Source: Copromyces sp. CBS 386.78 (lineage: Eukaryota > Ascomycota > Sordariomycetes > Sordariales > Sordariaceae). From it: 64,000 nt of DNA. This document shows positions 36,837 through 48,203 of this stretch, one piece after another. A model generated the notes under the pieces. The model had not been told where the DNA came from. It searched no databases and was given only the letters and a program-made list of their open reading frames with translations. The DNA lies in assembly GCA_030685235.1 (NCBI GenBank), contig MU839225.1, forward strand, positions 42,138 through 106,137. The letters run 5' to 3'. Position 1 is the stretch's first letter; every line of letters begins with the position of its first letter. The position numbers were made by a program, and so were the translations under genes.

Positions 36837-38056
36837 TCATAAACCCCCGGACCCAATAACCCAAACCTCCACCCCCAAAACCGAAAACTTCTCCCCCTGA
36901 TCGCTCAACTGCTCATTCCCAAACGTCTGGCTCGTAGAGCTCACCCCCTTCTCCAGCCCGTCATCCAGCCACAGCCCGTACTTGCCATCGCCAGCGCCCA
37001 CGCTCAAAAAATGCGACTCGCAGAGGATGTAATACTCGTTTACGCCGCTGTAGGGAAACGCCTTGAAGCGGATGGTGGTTTGACCGATACTCCCCATGGA
37101 AGCAACTAGAAGGTCGTCTACGCTGCCGTTGTGGGGTGATGTAGCTGCTGTGTTGGCCCTCGAGGAGACGGTTGATGAGGCAACATCGTCGCCGCTGCTG
37201 TGGTTCGTTGCCGTGTCTGTGGAGGTTCCGACGGAGGAGATGGTGGATGTTCGACCGCGGTAGCTGGTGGTGTCGGCGGAGGGAGGGGGCGGGAGCGAGG
37301 CCATGACCGAGGCGCGCCAGAGAAAACATTCGCCTGTTCCAAAGTATTTGGGGGCGGGGTGGGGGTAATCGGAGAGGTAGGCGCCGAAGATCTGATGTTG
37401 TGACAAGGTAAGCTTCTGGCCTTTCTTTCTTCTTGGGTGTCGGGGAGAAGTAGGAAATGACTTACACCACCCTCAGCATCTTTAACAACCAATACGAATC
37501 CCACCCGTCGTCCGGAATACTTTGCACACTTATCGTAAAGCGTTCCCAGACTTGCCCCGTCCTGGTCCAGACTGTAGATCAGATTCCACTCGTCCACGAT
37601 GCTGAGCCTCGTAGGCACCATGATCCGTATCTCCTCCGCGATCGCCTGTGTTAATATCCTGGCCGACTGGGGGGTGTCCGGTGCAAACCCCTTGAGCTGC
37701 ACGGGTTCCAATGGAGGCGGCTGCATGGGTGACACGGTCCTTTGGATGGTTTCGTGAAATCGAGGAGGAGCGTAGACTCCGTCGACGCCGTTATTGTTCT
37801 GGTGGGCGTGGGAGTTGGAGTGTGAACTGTCTGCTGGGTATGAATGCGAGTGGGTGAGAGACGGTGTTTCCGCGGAGAATCGTCGAATCAGACCTCCCCA
37901 AATACTGGAGACTAGTCCTGGGGACTGAGAGCTGCCGGCCCCCGTCCCTGTTGGTGTTTGGGCGCCGGAGCCCGGGGCCGGCGAGGAGTACCCCGATTCG
38001 GACCGGAAGGTTTGGGTCGGAAGGGGGTGTCTGTCACGAGAATCTTGGTAGCTCAT
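36837..38056 (-). CDS. oxr1: Oxidation resistance protein 1, TLDc domain
   Basis: OXR1 proteins protect against oxidative stress; in yeast Oxr1 also promotes V-ATPase disassembly. There are two exons, 37466-38056 and 36837-37391, joined in phase 0 at GTAAGT...CATCAG, giving 381 residues. The first 110 residues are disordered and rich in Ser, Pro and His. The TLDc domain follows, with WNLIYSLDQDGASLGTLYDK, RVGFVLVVKDAEGGIFGAYL and the C-terminal GDGKYGLWLDDGLEKGVSS...TFGNEQLS block containing the conserved Glu and Gly residues. A Ser/Thr-rich insertion of about 80 residues interrupts the domain, as in many fungal homologues. The ATG at 38056 was preferred to one 11 codons upstream because MSYQDSRD is the family-like start. 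Confidence 0.93.
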
Positions 38057-38908
38057 GGTTTCAGATTTCCTTGTGCAAAAGATTCCCAAGATTGGTATCG
38101 AAGGTTATGGTATAAATACCGTAGGTAGACGACCGAGAAAGAAGCGCGTAGGGAGCTGTGACAGCTGAAGATTACGGATCATCGATTACCTAGGTAAGGT
38201 AGGTTCGGTTGAGAAGATGTACATGAGTTGGAGATAGGTTGATGATGGACGGCAGGGATGAACTGACAAAAGCCAAGCTTGACAGATGGTCCAAGATTTA
38301 CCGCATGAATATCAGTCTCGGCGCTGCCAGTGAGAATCAAGACGGTGGTTTGTCTGTCGGCTTTGCATGCAGTGCCGTAACATGCGTCAAGCTCTTATAT
38401 CGACCCCCTCGGCGATGGCTTCAGTTATGTTGTGAATGACGACGCATGGGAGCTTCCGTGTGAGAACCTTGCGAGAAGGGTTGACGTTGCTTTCTGTGCA
38501 AGGGCCAGGGGGTTGTTCTCTATCAATGTTAGATACCCCATTTCTAAGTTGTTATTTACGGTATTACAATGAATGGTATTTGGTGTACAGCACTTTGTCT
38601 ACATACCTCTACGGAGGAAGCATGGGGTGATGCTTGCTCCATGTCGAGGGACGTCTGCGTGTAAACGTCTGTTAGTGCGACCTGTTTGTCAGCGGGCGTT
38701 GTGTACCCCGCGGGGCAGGGAGCCCACAGCGTCCTTTGTCCCTGCAGTAGGAAGTACCCTCTTTACCTATGTTTCGACAACCTCGATGAGATGATTTGCT
38801 ACCATCTTCATAGCATATCTTTCACCCACCTAACAATGTGACATGGCGTTGACATAGGTATTCAATCAACATGGGTGGCTTTGAAAGTGACGGCTTGGTG
38901 CCCGAGGT
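38057..38908. other. Intergenic region upstream of oxr1
   Basis: This holds the oxr1 promoter and the 3' flank of the uroporphyrinogen-III synthase gene. A perfect 12-bp palindrome TTACCTAGGTAA lies at 38186-38197. No gene was seen. Confidence 0.55.
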
Positions 38909-39873
38909 CTATTCCTTTGATTCGTTCCAAAACCTATTGATGCCCTCCCAAACCCCTTCCGGGCTGGGCTGCTCCGCGCAGACATCAGGTTCATAGCCAA
39001 AGCTGTTGACAAGATGAAGACGAGTTGTCGGCCCGATGGTAGCAATGTACGTCTTACGGCCCTCCTTCTGGATCTCCCCTTCCACTCTGCCGCTGCTCTC
39101 GTTCAGCCATCCCAAGGCACTAAGCATGCCGTCGCAGCCGCTTGGGGAGAACACCACCACCCATCTGGCCGGACGGTTTTCGGTCTGTTTGAGAAGCTTT
39201 GTGAAATCTTGTTGGAAGGATTCCATGACACCTGTACCATAGACGACGACTTCGTCAATGCGAATGAACTTGTCCGAGGGTAGAGCAGGGTCCATCAACT
39301 TCTTGGGAATGATATCCCGTCTTTGCTCGCCAACAAGGAACAAGAGCGGCGGCTTGGTGGGCCGGTTCTTATACCATTCGCCGTAGTGTTCGATGATGTA
39401 GGGTGCCAATGTTTCACCGTTGCCAGTATGCTCACCAAAGACTTGGAGCGGTGGTTGTTGGGGAACTGCCTTCAACGCGCGGGTTGTCGCAGGGCCAACG
39501 CTATAAACAGGGATACCTTGGAGATGGGGCCATCTTTCATCACCTACACAGCGGTTATGAGGTTTGGCCTTTCGAAGTGGTTGCAGCATGGCTTACCTGT
39601 TACTTCCTGGACAAGGTGGGTGAAAGCTTCAACCGCACGTTGGGAGGTGAAGACCATCCCCCCATAAGCGCATTCGGGACCAGTTCCGATAGCTTTCGTC
39701 TGGAGAAGCTGGCGAACCGTAGCTAGGCCCTCGTCCTTGAATCGATGTTCAAGGACGGGGACAAAGAAGGGCTCGAAGTTGAAGCCATCCGTCTCGGAAG
39801 AGAACTGCTCCTGGTACGAGTCTCCAGGGGTTGACTTTGTTTTCAGAAGGAAAATGGGCGTCTTTGTTGACAT
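38909..39873 (-). CDS. hem4: Uroporphyrinogen-III synthase
   Basis: This enzyme cyclises hydroxymethylbilane to uroporphyrinogen III with inversion of ring D, the fourth step of heme synthesis, in the cytosol. There are two exons, 39597-39873 and 38909-39543, joined in phase 1 at GTAAGC...GTAG, giving 303 residues. Two Rossmann-like domains are visible: residues 1-95 with MVFTSQRAVEAF, and a second part with IPVYSVGPATTRAL, FLVGEQRRDIIP, VVVFSPSGCDGML and ATIGPTTRLHL, the last being the conserved signature (T/S-x-G-x-T-T). The length fits the fungal family. It faces the erv1 gene head to head across about 400 bp. Confidence 0.94.
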
Positions 39874-40276
39874 GTTGACTTTTTCTTCCCACGGAATAAC
39901 ACAGCTGAGAACTTGAGCAAAGACTAGACTCCGAAAGAGAGGAGCTTTCGTCGGGTCTACCGGTACCTTCCGCTCTACGTATGTCGGGTGTAGTCACGGG
40001 GTGGGGCCCGCGACCGGCAAGAACCGCCCCACTATTGCCGGCCGGGTGTGCCGGCATCCATGGCGCCAGTGCTTTATCGATAAGCGGAGAACAAGGATCA
40101 CGCCGTTACTATTGCGGTTCAAGCTCAGTTGCCGTTCGACGAGAATGGCGATTCGGCTGATTTCTAATCCTCGAGACGCCACAGACTAAGGTATACCTAC
40201 CTGATTGTATCTTTCTCTCCTGCAAGCGTTGAACCACTACACCACGTTCCAATCCGCTACTCGTGGATACTTCGCA
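39874..40276. promoter_or_regulatory. Bidirectional promoter between hem4 and erv1
   Basis: About 403 bp separate the outward-facing ATG codons. GCCGGC-type GC-rich palindromic sequences lie around 40036-40052. Both products serve redox and mitochondrial functions, so shared control is possible, but this is inference. Confidence 0.55.
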
Positions 40277-40963
40277 ATGGAAACGAACGCCACAGACGAT
40301 GGCCCGGCGCAAATCGGCGCAACAGCGACGGCTCCGGTAGATGGCACTGCAGCAGAGCCACCCAAGAAGTTTCCCAAGGGTGTCGTTCTGGGGAAAGACG
40401 GAAAGCCGTAGGTTCCATTGCCTTCTGATGAATTTACCTCACAGTCGAACATCCCCATGTTGCTAAACACGGTCTCTAGCTGCCGTTCCTGCACCTCCTT
40501 CGGTGCTTGGGCGTCCCAGGCCAAGGCCACCCTTAAGACCAACCCCGATGCCTCCTCAACCGCGGCTTCTACGATCGCTTCGGCAGCTTCCTCATCAGCC
40601 ACGACGCTACCTCAGAGAAGAAGAGACTGCCCGGCCGACGTTGAACAACTCGGGCGGAGCACCTGGACTCTTCTCCACTCGATCGCCGCGACTTACCCTC
40701 CCGCTCCGACACCAACCGAACAAAACGATCTGAAGTCCTTCATGGGCCTGTTCGCAAAGCTCTACCCTTGCTGGGTATGCGCCGAGGATTTCCAGCAATA
40801 TATCAAGAAAGAGGAACCGAAAACGGGTAGCAGGGACGAGTTCGGAAACTGGCTGTGTGAGGCGCACAACGAGGTCAACAGGAAGTTGGGCAAGCCAACG
40901 TTTGACTGCGCCAAGTGGCAGGAAAGGTGGAGGACTGGCTGGAAGGATGGAAGCTGTGATTAA
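40277..40963 (+). CDS. erv1: FAD-linked sulfhydryl oxidase ERV1
   Basis: ERV1 sits in the mitochondrial intermembrane space. It reoxidises MIA40 in the disulfide relay that imports small cysteine-rich proteins and passes electrons to cytochrome c. There are two exons, 40277-40407 and 40480-40963, joined in phase 2 at GTAGGT...CTAG, giving 204 residues. The shuttle disulfide is in the N-terminal segment (PCRSC). The FAD-binding domain contains GRSTWTLLHSIAATYP, the catalytic YPCWVC pair, and the SRDEFGNWLCEAHNEVN...FDC segment with the structural cysteines. The frame is open 24 codons further upstream, but the ATG at 40277 gives the usual presequence-less start. Confidence 0.95.
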
Positions 40964-41898
40964 TCCACGACGGCATCCATAGGGACCGGACATGTCTCGG
41001 GCTCGGTGGAGGAGAGCTGTGCACTCACAGTAACAGTTGGCTGTTAGATGGTGTTGGTGTTTTTGCATACGCAGCATGGTAAGGAGCATTGGCGTTGTAT
41101 CTTTTTGGCATAAGTATCCCCAGTCTATATATCCCTTCTCTTACATATCGCAATGGTATAGATCTCTACTCTCAGCTCTGGTCGCCGGGTCAGTACAGCA
41201 AATTGGAAAGAGTGACAAAAACCAGAAATGAACAACGGGCTTCCACCACAACAAATGAAGCGACACTTGCGACGGCCTGTGATAGAGGATGAACAGTTGC
41301 AAGGACATTCGGGCCAATTTGTACACTACGAAGTGGAAGGTCTAGATGGCTCCGGCGAGCTAGGTAACATCGCGAAAACGGATGAGGGGTCGAAGATAAT
41401 CGACAGGTACGTGTACCTACCTACCTCTACCTTAGGTACCTGCAGCTCCACTTAGCGAGCGGTATGTACGTACGTACTTACCTATACTCCACCCCACCAC
41501 CAACTTCACAACGCTCATCAACCAGGTCAATGACATCACACACGAAGCAGCTATCGCCAACAGTGAACTCGTACCGGCAGCACTGCGGTGGAAAGGACGA
41601 ACAATGGCTCTCCCTCATGCGGCTTGTCATACTTACCTCGACGAAGCCCGCCTCCCCCACCCACATAAACAAAAAGCTCCAACAAGCTCTGCCTTTGGCT
41701 CTCATACACGTCTCTCCTCGCTACCCTTCATATCCCGTCCTGCTCCTCTGACACCTACACCTACAAGTACACACACCATCATATTCGACACAAGTCTCAC
41801 GATATACCCAAACAATACCTTGCAATCCAGCTGGCCCGGATTTGACAACCTACCTCAACACACGAGATACACGAGACCTACAATACAACGAAAACAAA
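40964..41898. promoter_or_regulatory. Upstream region and C/T-rich leader of pyruvate decarboxylase
   Basis: The segment 41690-41898 is strikingly poor in G and rich in C, T and A, as in leaders of highly expressed fungal genes. An in-frame ATG at 41842 would add 19 residues to the enzyme, but the family start lies at 41899. Confidence 0.55.
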
Positions 41899-43765
41899 AT
41901 GTCAGACATCCGGACACAGAGTCTGCAGAAGCCCGTCACAGTGGCCGAGTATCTCTTTAGGAGATTGCATCAGATCGGCATCCGCTCCGTACACGGCGTG
42001 CCAGGAGACTTCAACCTGGTTGCTCTCGATTACGTTCCCAAGGCCGGTTTGAAATGGGTTGGCAGCGTAAACGAGCTTAATGCTGGTGAGTATGTCTACT
42101 TCTCTCATCCCATAAGTACGATTACTGACATCAGACGATTATAGCATATGCCGCCGACGGCTATGCCCGTGCCAAGGGTATCTCTGCTCTCGTCACCACT
42201 TTCGGTGTTGGCGAACTATCCGCCATCAATGGTGTCGCTGGTGCTTACTCTGAGCACGTCCCTATCGTCCACATCGTCGGCTGCCCTTCGACCATCTCCC
42301 AGCGAAATGGCATGCTCCTACATCATACCCTCGGCAACGGCGACTTCCACGTCTTTGCCAACATGAGCGAGCATATCTCCTGCGACGTTGCCAAGCTGGT
42401 GAAACCTAGTGAGATCGCCTATCAGATTGACCATGCGATCCGGGAGTGCTGGATCCGCAGCCGGCCCGTGTACATCTGGCTACCTACAGATATGGTTGAG
42501 AAGAAGATTGAGGGCGCTAGATTGGACACAGAGATCGATCTCTCCGAGCCCGAGAACGATCCCGACAGAGAGGACTATGTCGTCGATGTGGTCCTCAGAT
42601 ACCTTCACGGAGCCAAGAATCCTGTGGTTCTGATCGACGCATGCGCAATCCGTCATAGGGTCACTGAAGAAGTCAACAAGTTCATTGAGAAGACCAAACT
42701 TCCGGCCTTTGTTACTCCCATGGGCAAGGGTGCCTTTGACGAGACGTCCGAGCACTACGGCGGCGTCTATGCTGGCACCGGGTCTCTTCCCGAAGTTGCT
42801 AAGCGCGTCGAGGGTTCTGACCTGGTTTTGTCCATTGGCGCGATCAAGAGTGACTTCAACACTGCTGGATTTTCGTACCACACCTCACAACTAAATACCA
42901 TCGATCTGCATAGCGACCATTGTACTGTGCGCTATTCCGAGTACCCCGGTGTCTCAATGCGGGGTGTGCTCCGCAAGGTCACTGAGCGCATCGACGTCTC
43001 CAAGCTCTCGATAACACCTTCTCCCCAGGTCGAGAACGCTGTGGCTGAGAACAAGGATGACTCGCAGATCATCACGCAGGCGTGGTTCTGGCCGAGAGTG
43101 GGAGAATACTTCCAGCAAGGTGATGTCGTTGTTACTGAGACGGGCACAGCCAACTTTGGCATCTGGGAAAGCAAGTTCCCCAAGAACGTCATGGGCGTGA
43201 CGCAGGTGCTTTGGGGAAGCATCGGCTGGTCGGTAGGCGCTGCGCAGGGTGCGGCACTGGCAGTGAAGGATCTGGAACAAGATAGGCGGACAATCTTGTT
43301 CGTGGGTGATGGCAGTTTCCAGTTGACTTGCCAGGAAGTCAGCACTATGCTGAAGCATGACCTGAGGGTAACCATGTGAGTACTCCTTTCTCTCTCCCTG
43401 GATCATGTCCTACATTTTCTATGCGAACTCCAGCTGACTGATTCCCATCAAGCTTCCTCATCTACAATGAAGGCTTCACCATCGAACGGTATATCCATGG
43501 CATGGAGGCGGATTACAACGATATCATCCGCTGGAACTATACCGACATCCCGGCGGTCTTTGGCGCTAAGAAAGGCCATGCCCAGAAGTTTGTCATCAAG
43601 ACAAAGGATGAACTGGAGAAGCTCCTCAAGGATAAGGATTTTAATGATTATAAGGGGTTACAGTTTGTAGAGCTATGGGTGCCCAAGGATGATGCGCCGC
43701 GGGCGTTGAAGCTCACGGCTGAAATTTCGGCGAAGACCAACTCTAGGATTGAGGATGAGCAGTGA
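41899..43765 (+). CDS. pdc1: Pyruvate decarboxylase
   Basis: This thiamine-diphosphate enzyme converts pyruvate to acetaldehyde in the cytosol, the first step of ethanolic fermentation. In Neurospora the orthologue (cfp) also assembles into cytoplasmic filaments. There are three exons, 41899-42085, 42145-43375 and 43453-43765, with consistent phases, giving 576 residues. Catalytic features are visible: VPGDFN (D37), [14 protein letters not shown] (E59), [10 protein letters not shown] with the paired His, and the Mg/ThDP motif [11 protein letters not shown]...YNEGFTIE. The third exon starts after an AAG acceptor. The motif end reads NEGFTIE where yeast has NDGYTIE, a conservative change. Length and domain order are those of the family. 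Confidence 0.96.
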
Positions 43766-44326
43766 GTGGTAATGGGATGAATTCCATTCATGTCATGTTG
43801 GTGGAGAGGGGTTATGAACTTATGACAGGTTGATAGGTAGTGTAGCAGGTTTGAAGTTACCACCCGACCAAAAGGTCGCGCTACCATGTTTGTAGTCAGC
43901 AACCTCCATGCGTTAATGAGGATAAACAACGATATATTATCAACTCAATGGCACCTCCTTGATAGACTCATTCTACCGACAGAAGAACAATGGAACATGA
44001 CCAGGTGACTTCAGTTGATAGCCGTAGGCACGTACACAAACACGCAAAGGGGGGGGGGGGGGCCGGGGTTGTTTAAATAGATGGATATTACCAGACCAAG
44101 GTCGGTGTAAAGTAGCTCCTGAATGCCACTCGCATATGTCGGATGCGTTTGGAAAGGGTAAGAAGCAATGCATAAGCTGGTTTAGTTGGGGTAGAGAGAA
44201 AGACGCTCAGAAAAAGAGAAGAACATAAAGAAGGTTGGAAAAAAAATGGATAAAAAATAAACAATGGAAACAAGAACCATTGATGACGGTGGTTAAATTG
44301 GGACAAATTGCCGAAAAATTTAAGGT
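43766..44326. other. Intergenic region with a G14 tract
   Basis: This spacer holds the pyruvate decarboxylase 3' UTR and an uninterrupted G14 run at 44049-44062. AT-rich sequence follows up to the tRNA-Asp gene. No protein gene was seen. Confidence 0.55.
44049..44062 (+). repeat. G14 homopolymer
   Basis: Fourteen consecutive guanines followed by CCGGGG, in the spacer downstream of pyruvate decarboxylase. It may form quadruplex structure or be length-variable. Confidence 0.85.
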
Positions 44327-44419
44327 CTCTCCCGCCGGGAATTGAACCCGGGTCTCGAGCGAATCGAACTGATGTTCAAGCTTGACAAGCTCACATACTG
44401 ACCACTATACTACGGAAGA
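44327..44419 (-). tRNA. tRNA-Asp (GUC) with intron
   Basis: The minus strand gives acceptor stem TCTTCCG/CGGGAGA with discriminator G, the D arm with AGTGG, anticodon stem TGAGC/GCTCG, and T arm CCGGG-TTCAATT-CCCGG. The loop reads T-T-G-T-C-A, then a 21-nt intron after base 37, so the anticodon is GUC. G73 agrees with aspartate identity. The mature length is 72 nt. Confidence 0.92.
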
Positions 44420-44960
44420 TTTACAACTGTTAATCAGCTGTCGTAGTAAGTTGTTGGGAGAGGGTTCCAAGACTGGGACTCATATAGCTACATCCAGCAT
44501 GCACTATCACACACACCTTGTGAAAATACCTTGGATGTTCCATCTTCATCTTTTTTCCCTTTCTCGTTTGCATCACCATACTGGGAAACTACAGGTAAAA
44601 ATAGGTGAGTAAAGATGTTTTTGCAGTTTCTGAAAACAGTGGGATTGTGGAGCAACGATGCAAGTTAAGACTGTTCAAAAAGTGCCAGATCGCAAAGAAC
44701 TACGGACATGCAGCTGTGAATAAGTAGCAATATTATTTGTTTCAAGACCCTGAGTGAGATGTACGGTGATAGTAGGCAGATGTGAAGTGAAACACTGCTT
44801 GGTATTTTTCCTTGTTATTTATAGATACGTATATCTCTGTCTGTATGGACCTCGCGAGCCTCCTTCTACTCCTGTTCATGCCTAGGTACCCGCTACTTGC
44901 GATCGCAATATACATTAAACCCCCTGGGTATCTCCAGCTATCGTTGCATCTTTGGGTGGT
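44420..44960. other. Intergenic region
   Basis: AT-rich spacer between the tRNA-Asp gene and the 3' end of the DUF1917-type gene. A CCTAGGTACC motif occurs at 44881. No gene was recognised. Confidence 0.5.
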
Positions 44961-46373
44961 TTACGAGGCAACTTTTGGGCTGATACCCAATTCTATAGCT
45001 TCTAGAACCTCAAAACACTCAGTCGAGGTATACTATGAGCACACAGTTCCGTTAGTTCTTGGGCCATGTCATGCAAAACTATTTCAAGGATATGAATACT
45101 CACCAGTGAAGTCTTTAGACCCCATCTGTTATGGGCAAAAAGATTCAGATGCGATAAAGCATCTAAGTAAGAATCCAGTCAGTTTCCCTGCCGCCATAGT
45201 ATTTCGCAGAATACTGTTGGGGTTGTTGGGGTAAGGTAGATAGATGTCATGCGGAAACGAACCAGACTTGTAATAATACTCCTTTTTCGGATCGAGGACC
45301 CCGAGATTCTTGAGTTTCTCCAGTAGTCTCGCGGCCCCCAGCTTATCCCGGTAGTCATGGGAGTAGACCTTTATCACCTCGCCCTCCATATATGGCATAT
45401 TCTTTAGGGCATTGCGCCTCATGATCGCCTCCGACCCGAGCTCGTTGTTCACCGTGGCCGTGACGATCTTCCTCCAGGCCTCCTCCGCCTTGTCAGGCGG
45501 TATGTAGAGGAGCCACTTACCGGCCACCAGTTGGCAGGCGGTGGCCAGACGGGTGAGGTTCCTCATGACCTCGGCCCGCTCCGTTACGATGTTGCCCAGG
45601 TCGCGCTTCCCTGCGGCCTCGCCGCCGGAGCCGTAGAACTCCATGAAATCGGAAAACATCTGCAGTCGCTCCTTGCCGGCCTTGCTGAACGCGTCCCGGG
45701 CCGGCTTCCAGCGCGGCGGCGCGTAGGGGTTGGCGGCCCGGACGAAGGTGCCGTATATGTTTGCCGTGCGAGCTAGGAAAGCGTCAACGGTCTCGCGGGT
45801 TTGCCAGGAACATATACTGCCGCAGTAGGGGTTGTAGATGGCACGCCCTTGGTCGTCATAGCGGAATACACGAGGGCGTCTTGTTTCGGCCCGGGCGATG
45901 GGGTACCATTTCTCCCACCAGTCGTCTACATCGTAGGTTTCTATACCGCTCTTTGCTGGTTCAGAGACTGTTTGGTTTTGATGTTTTCCTGTGGATGTTT
46001 CTAAGCCGGTCTCGGTTGGGTTACACACTGTTTTTTTCTGGTGTTTTTCTGTGATATTTGTTAGCAGATTTCATGAATTCATGGCATTGCACTGAGAGCA
46101 AGGAGGTGGGGGTTATTGACCTTCACTCGGTAAATGTAAAACTGCGTATTCTCCCCACATGTATTTCTCTAGCCTATCCCAATTGCGTATCCTCGATTTC
46201 ACTGCCGCAAGGCTGGCCGGCGACCTTTCCTGCCGGGAGGGTGAGTTGTGGAAGCCTCTTCTAAGACGCTCGTGCACCGTTGAAGTACGAGATGATGCAT
46301 CCGCAAAGACACATCGAGCTGCACTTGAAGCGTGGCTCGTATTCGGGGATCGGTGGAGTATAGGACGAATCAT
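44961..46373 (-). CDS. DUF1917/BLES03-type protein, probably mitochondrial
   Basis: The family (human C11orf68/BLES03) has an eIF4E-like fold and no settled function. I propose four exons: about 46127-46373, 45215-46048, 45104-45162 and 44961-45032. Phases agree and give about 403 residues. Exon 1 reads as a mitochondrial leader: Arg-rich, no acidic residue in the first 24, with RGFHNS resembling an R-10 (Icp55/Oct1) cleavage motif. Two imperfect copies of a 20-residue repeat (KHQ-K/N-TV...SG-I/L-ET) follow. Family landmarks are DWWEKWYP, GKWLLYIPP with a following Trp, VIKVYSHDYRD, and the C-terminal HLNLFAHNRWGLKTSLYTS, which appears only after removing the 52-nt and 71-nt introns. Exon 1 has two in-phase donors 6 nt apart (GTGAAG or GTCAAT). 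Without splicing the frame lacks an ATG and ends in an unrelated tail. Confidence 0.78.
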
Positions 46374-46795
46374 TTGACTGGATTAAGTTTGTATTTGAAG
46401 CTTTTAATATGGCGGTTCCATTTTACAGACAAAAGTTGTTGTTGACGGGAGCGGACAAAACTGAAAAAGGTCGAAACTGTGGGTGGGGGTGTTGCTGCTG
46501 CAGCATGAGTGTGGTGGGTTTTAAAATATTTCAAACGCCCCCTTAAAAAGACAACAAAAAACACCAAGAAAAAAGCCGAACGACCATCACGATAAAACGC
46601 ACGCCAAAACAACACATTCCGACCAATCCACCGAGGAGCAACTGCGACAGAGACCACAGCGACAGAGACCACACTCGCAGTAAAACTTACTTTTTCTTAC
46701 CACCCGGCCGTTGCTTCTGCGATCAGTTCTTTACGCGGCAAATTGTGCTTGCTGATTTGAAGTCGGCATAGCGTCGCGACTCTACAGACCAAAAA
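46374..46795. promoter_or_regulatory. Divergent promoter between the DUF1917-type gene and dph7
   Basis: About 420 bp between outward-facing starts. It includes a direct repeat of a GACAGAGACCACA-like segment near 46644-46674. No gene was seen. Confidence 0.5.
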
Positions 46796-48203
46796 ATGAG
46801 TGATTCCAGTAAAAATTGGCCGGAGCCGGTCTCCTTCCTTCAGTCAATGCAGCTGGATCTTCCACCAAGTTGCATTGAACTTTGCCCATCTGCGCCGTCA
46901 TACTTTTTGATCGGGACGTACAACCTGGAGGGATATGAAGGGCCCTCTGCTGCTGCTTCGCAAAATACTGAAGCTAAGGAGGTCGAGAAACAGGGTGAGG
47001 AACACAACGACGACGACACCGAGGCTACGGTGACAGGAGAGAAGAAAGGGCCACAAAACCGCGACGGAAGCATTCTCGCATTTCAGCTTGTGGATGACCA
47101 GTTGTAAGTCCGGCCAGCTACTGTCAAGCAAGGGCACACCACCACACAACGGAAACTGACAGGCCATCAGAGTCCATGTTCAAACGCTGATGCAGCCATC
47201 GGCCATCCTCGATCTTCACTTCAACCCAGCACCGGGAAAACAAGACATCTGCGCCACAGTCTCCAGCACGGCCACTCTGGCTCTGTTCCTGTTAACCCCC
47301 GGGAACGCCCAGCCCTTGAAGCATCTCAAGACCATGGACATGGCAAGTATGTGCAAGACGGCGGAGGACTGGCTAGGCAGCAAGGACGAGGTCATCTTCA
47401 CCCACTTCGCCTGGCATCCTACGAAACCGGACATGGTTGCTGTTACCACAACTGCCGGCTATGTTCACTTGATCTACCTTGGGGAGGATCTTGTTGGCGG
47501 CGACTGGGTAATGCACCCCGAGCCGATCCTCACTCACACCCTCGAGGCTTGGTATGTATCGATCTCCCCGTCTCTGAGCCCCCCTGGAGAGGAAGACGAC
47601 GACTCGTTTCTGCTGTTATCAGGAGGTGACGACTCGGCGTTGCGCTATACAGTATGCAAGCGCACTCGGAACGCCGATGCGATGGACGACGACGACGAAT
47701 CGTCAAGTCCATATAGCATTGAGGCGCTCCGTCCACCTGTCAACGTCAGCCGAGGTCATGACGCTGGAGTGACAGCGATATTGCCCCTAGGGCTGAAGGA
47801 TGGCGAATCCGAGCTTGTGGTTACGGGAAGCTACGACGATCGCATTCGGCTCTTGTCTATCCCGGCCTACGGCTTTGGGCGGGCCGTCGAGCTGGCTGGA
47901 AGCAACCTCGGAGGAGGCGTATGGAGGCTGAAGGTTGTCAAGGAAGAGAAGGGCCTCTTCGATGGGCAGGGTTGGCGCTTGACGATGCTGGTATCGTGTA
48001 TGCATGCGGGGGCGCGGGTTGTCGAGCTTCTCAAGAGCGGTGCTGGGGAGTATGAGTTCCGAGTGATTGGGAGGTTTGAGGAGCACAAGAGCATGAATTA
48101 TGGCAGTGATGGTCAGCTGAGCAAGGAGGGGACCATCTCGGTTGTGTCGACGAGTTTCTACGACAAGCTGCTGTGTCTTTGGAAGCTTGAGCTTGGAGCT
48201 TGA
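46796..48203 (+). CDS. dph7: Diphthine methyltransferase, WD-repeat protein DPH7
   Basis: DPH7 demethylates diphthine methyl ester on elongation factor 2 before the final amidation to diphthamide; it is cytosolic. There are two exons, 46796-47103 and 47171-48203, joined in phase 2 at GTAAGT...ATCAG, giving 446 residues. WD-type blades carry the family hallmarks: LSGGDDSALR, SRGHDAGVTAI, TGSYDDRIRLLS, GGGVWRLK, CMHAGARVVEL, HKSMNYGSDGQ and STSFYDKLLCLW. An acidic, low-complexity insertion sits in the N-terminal blade. The length fits fungal DPH7. Confidence 0.94.
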
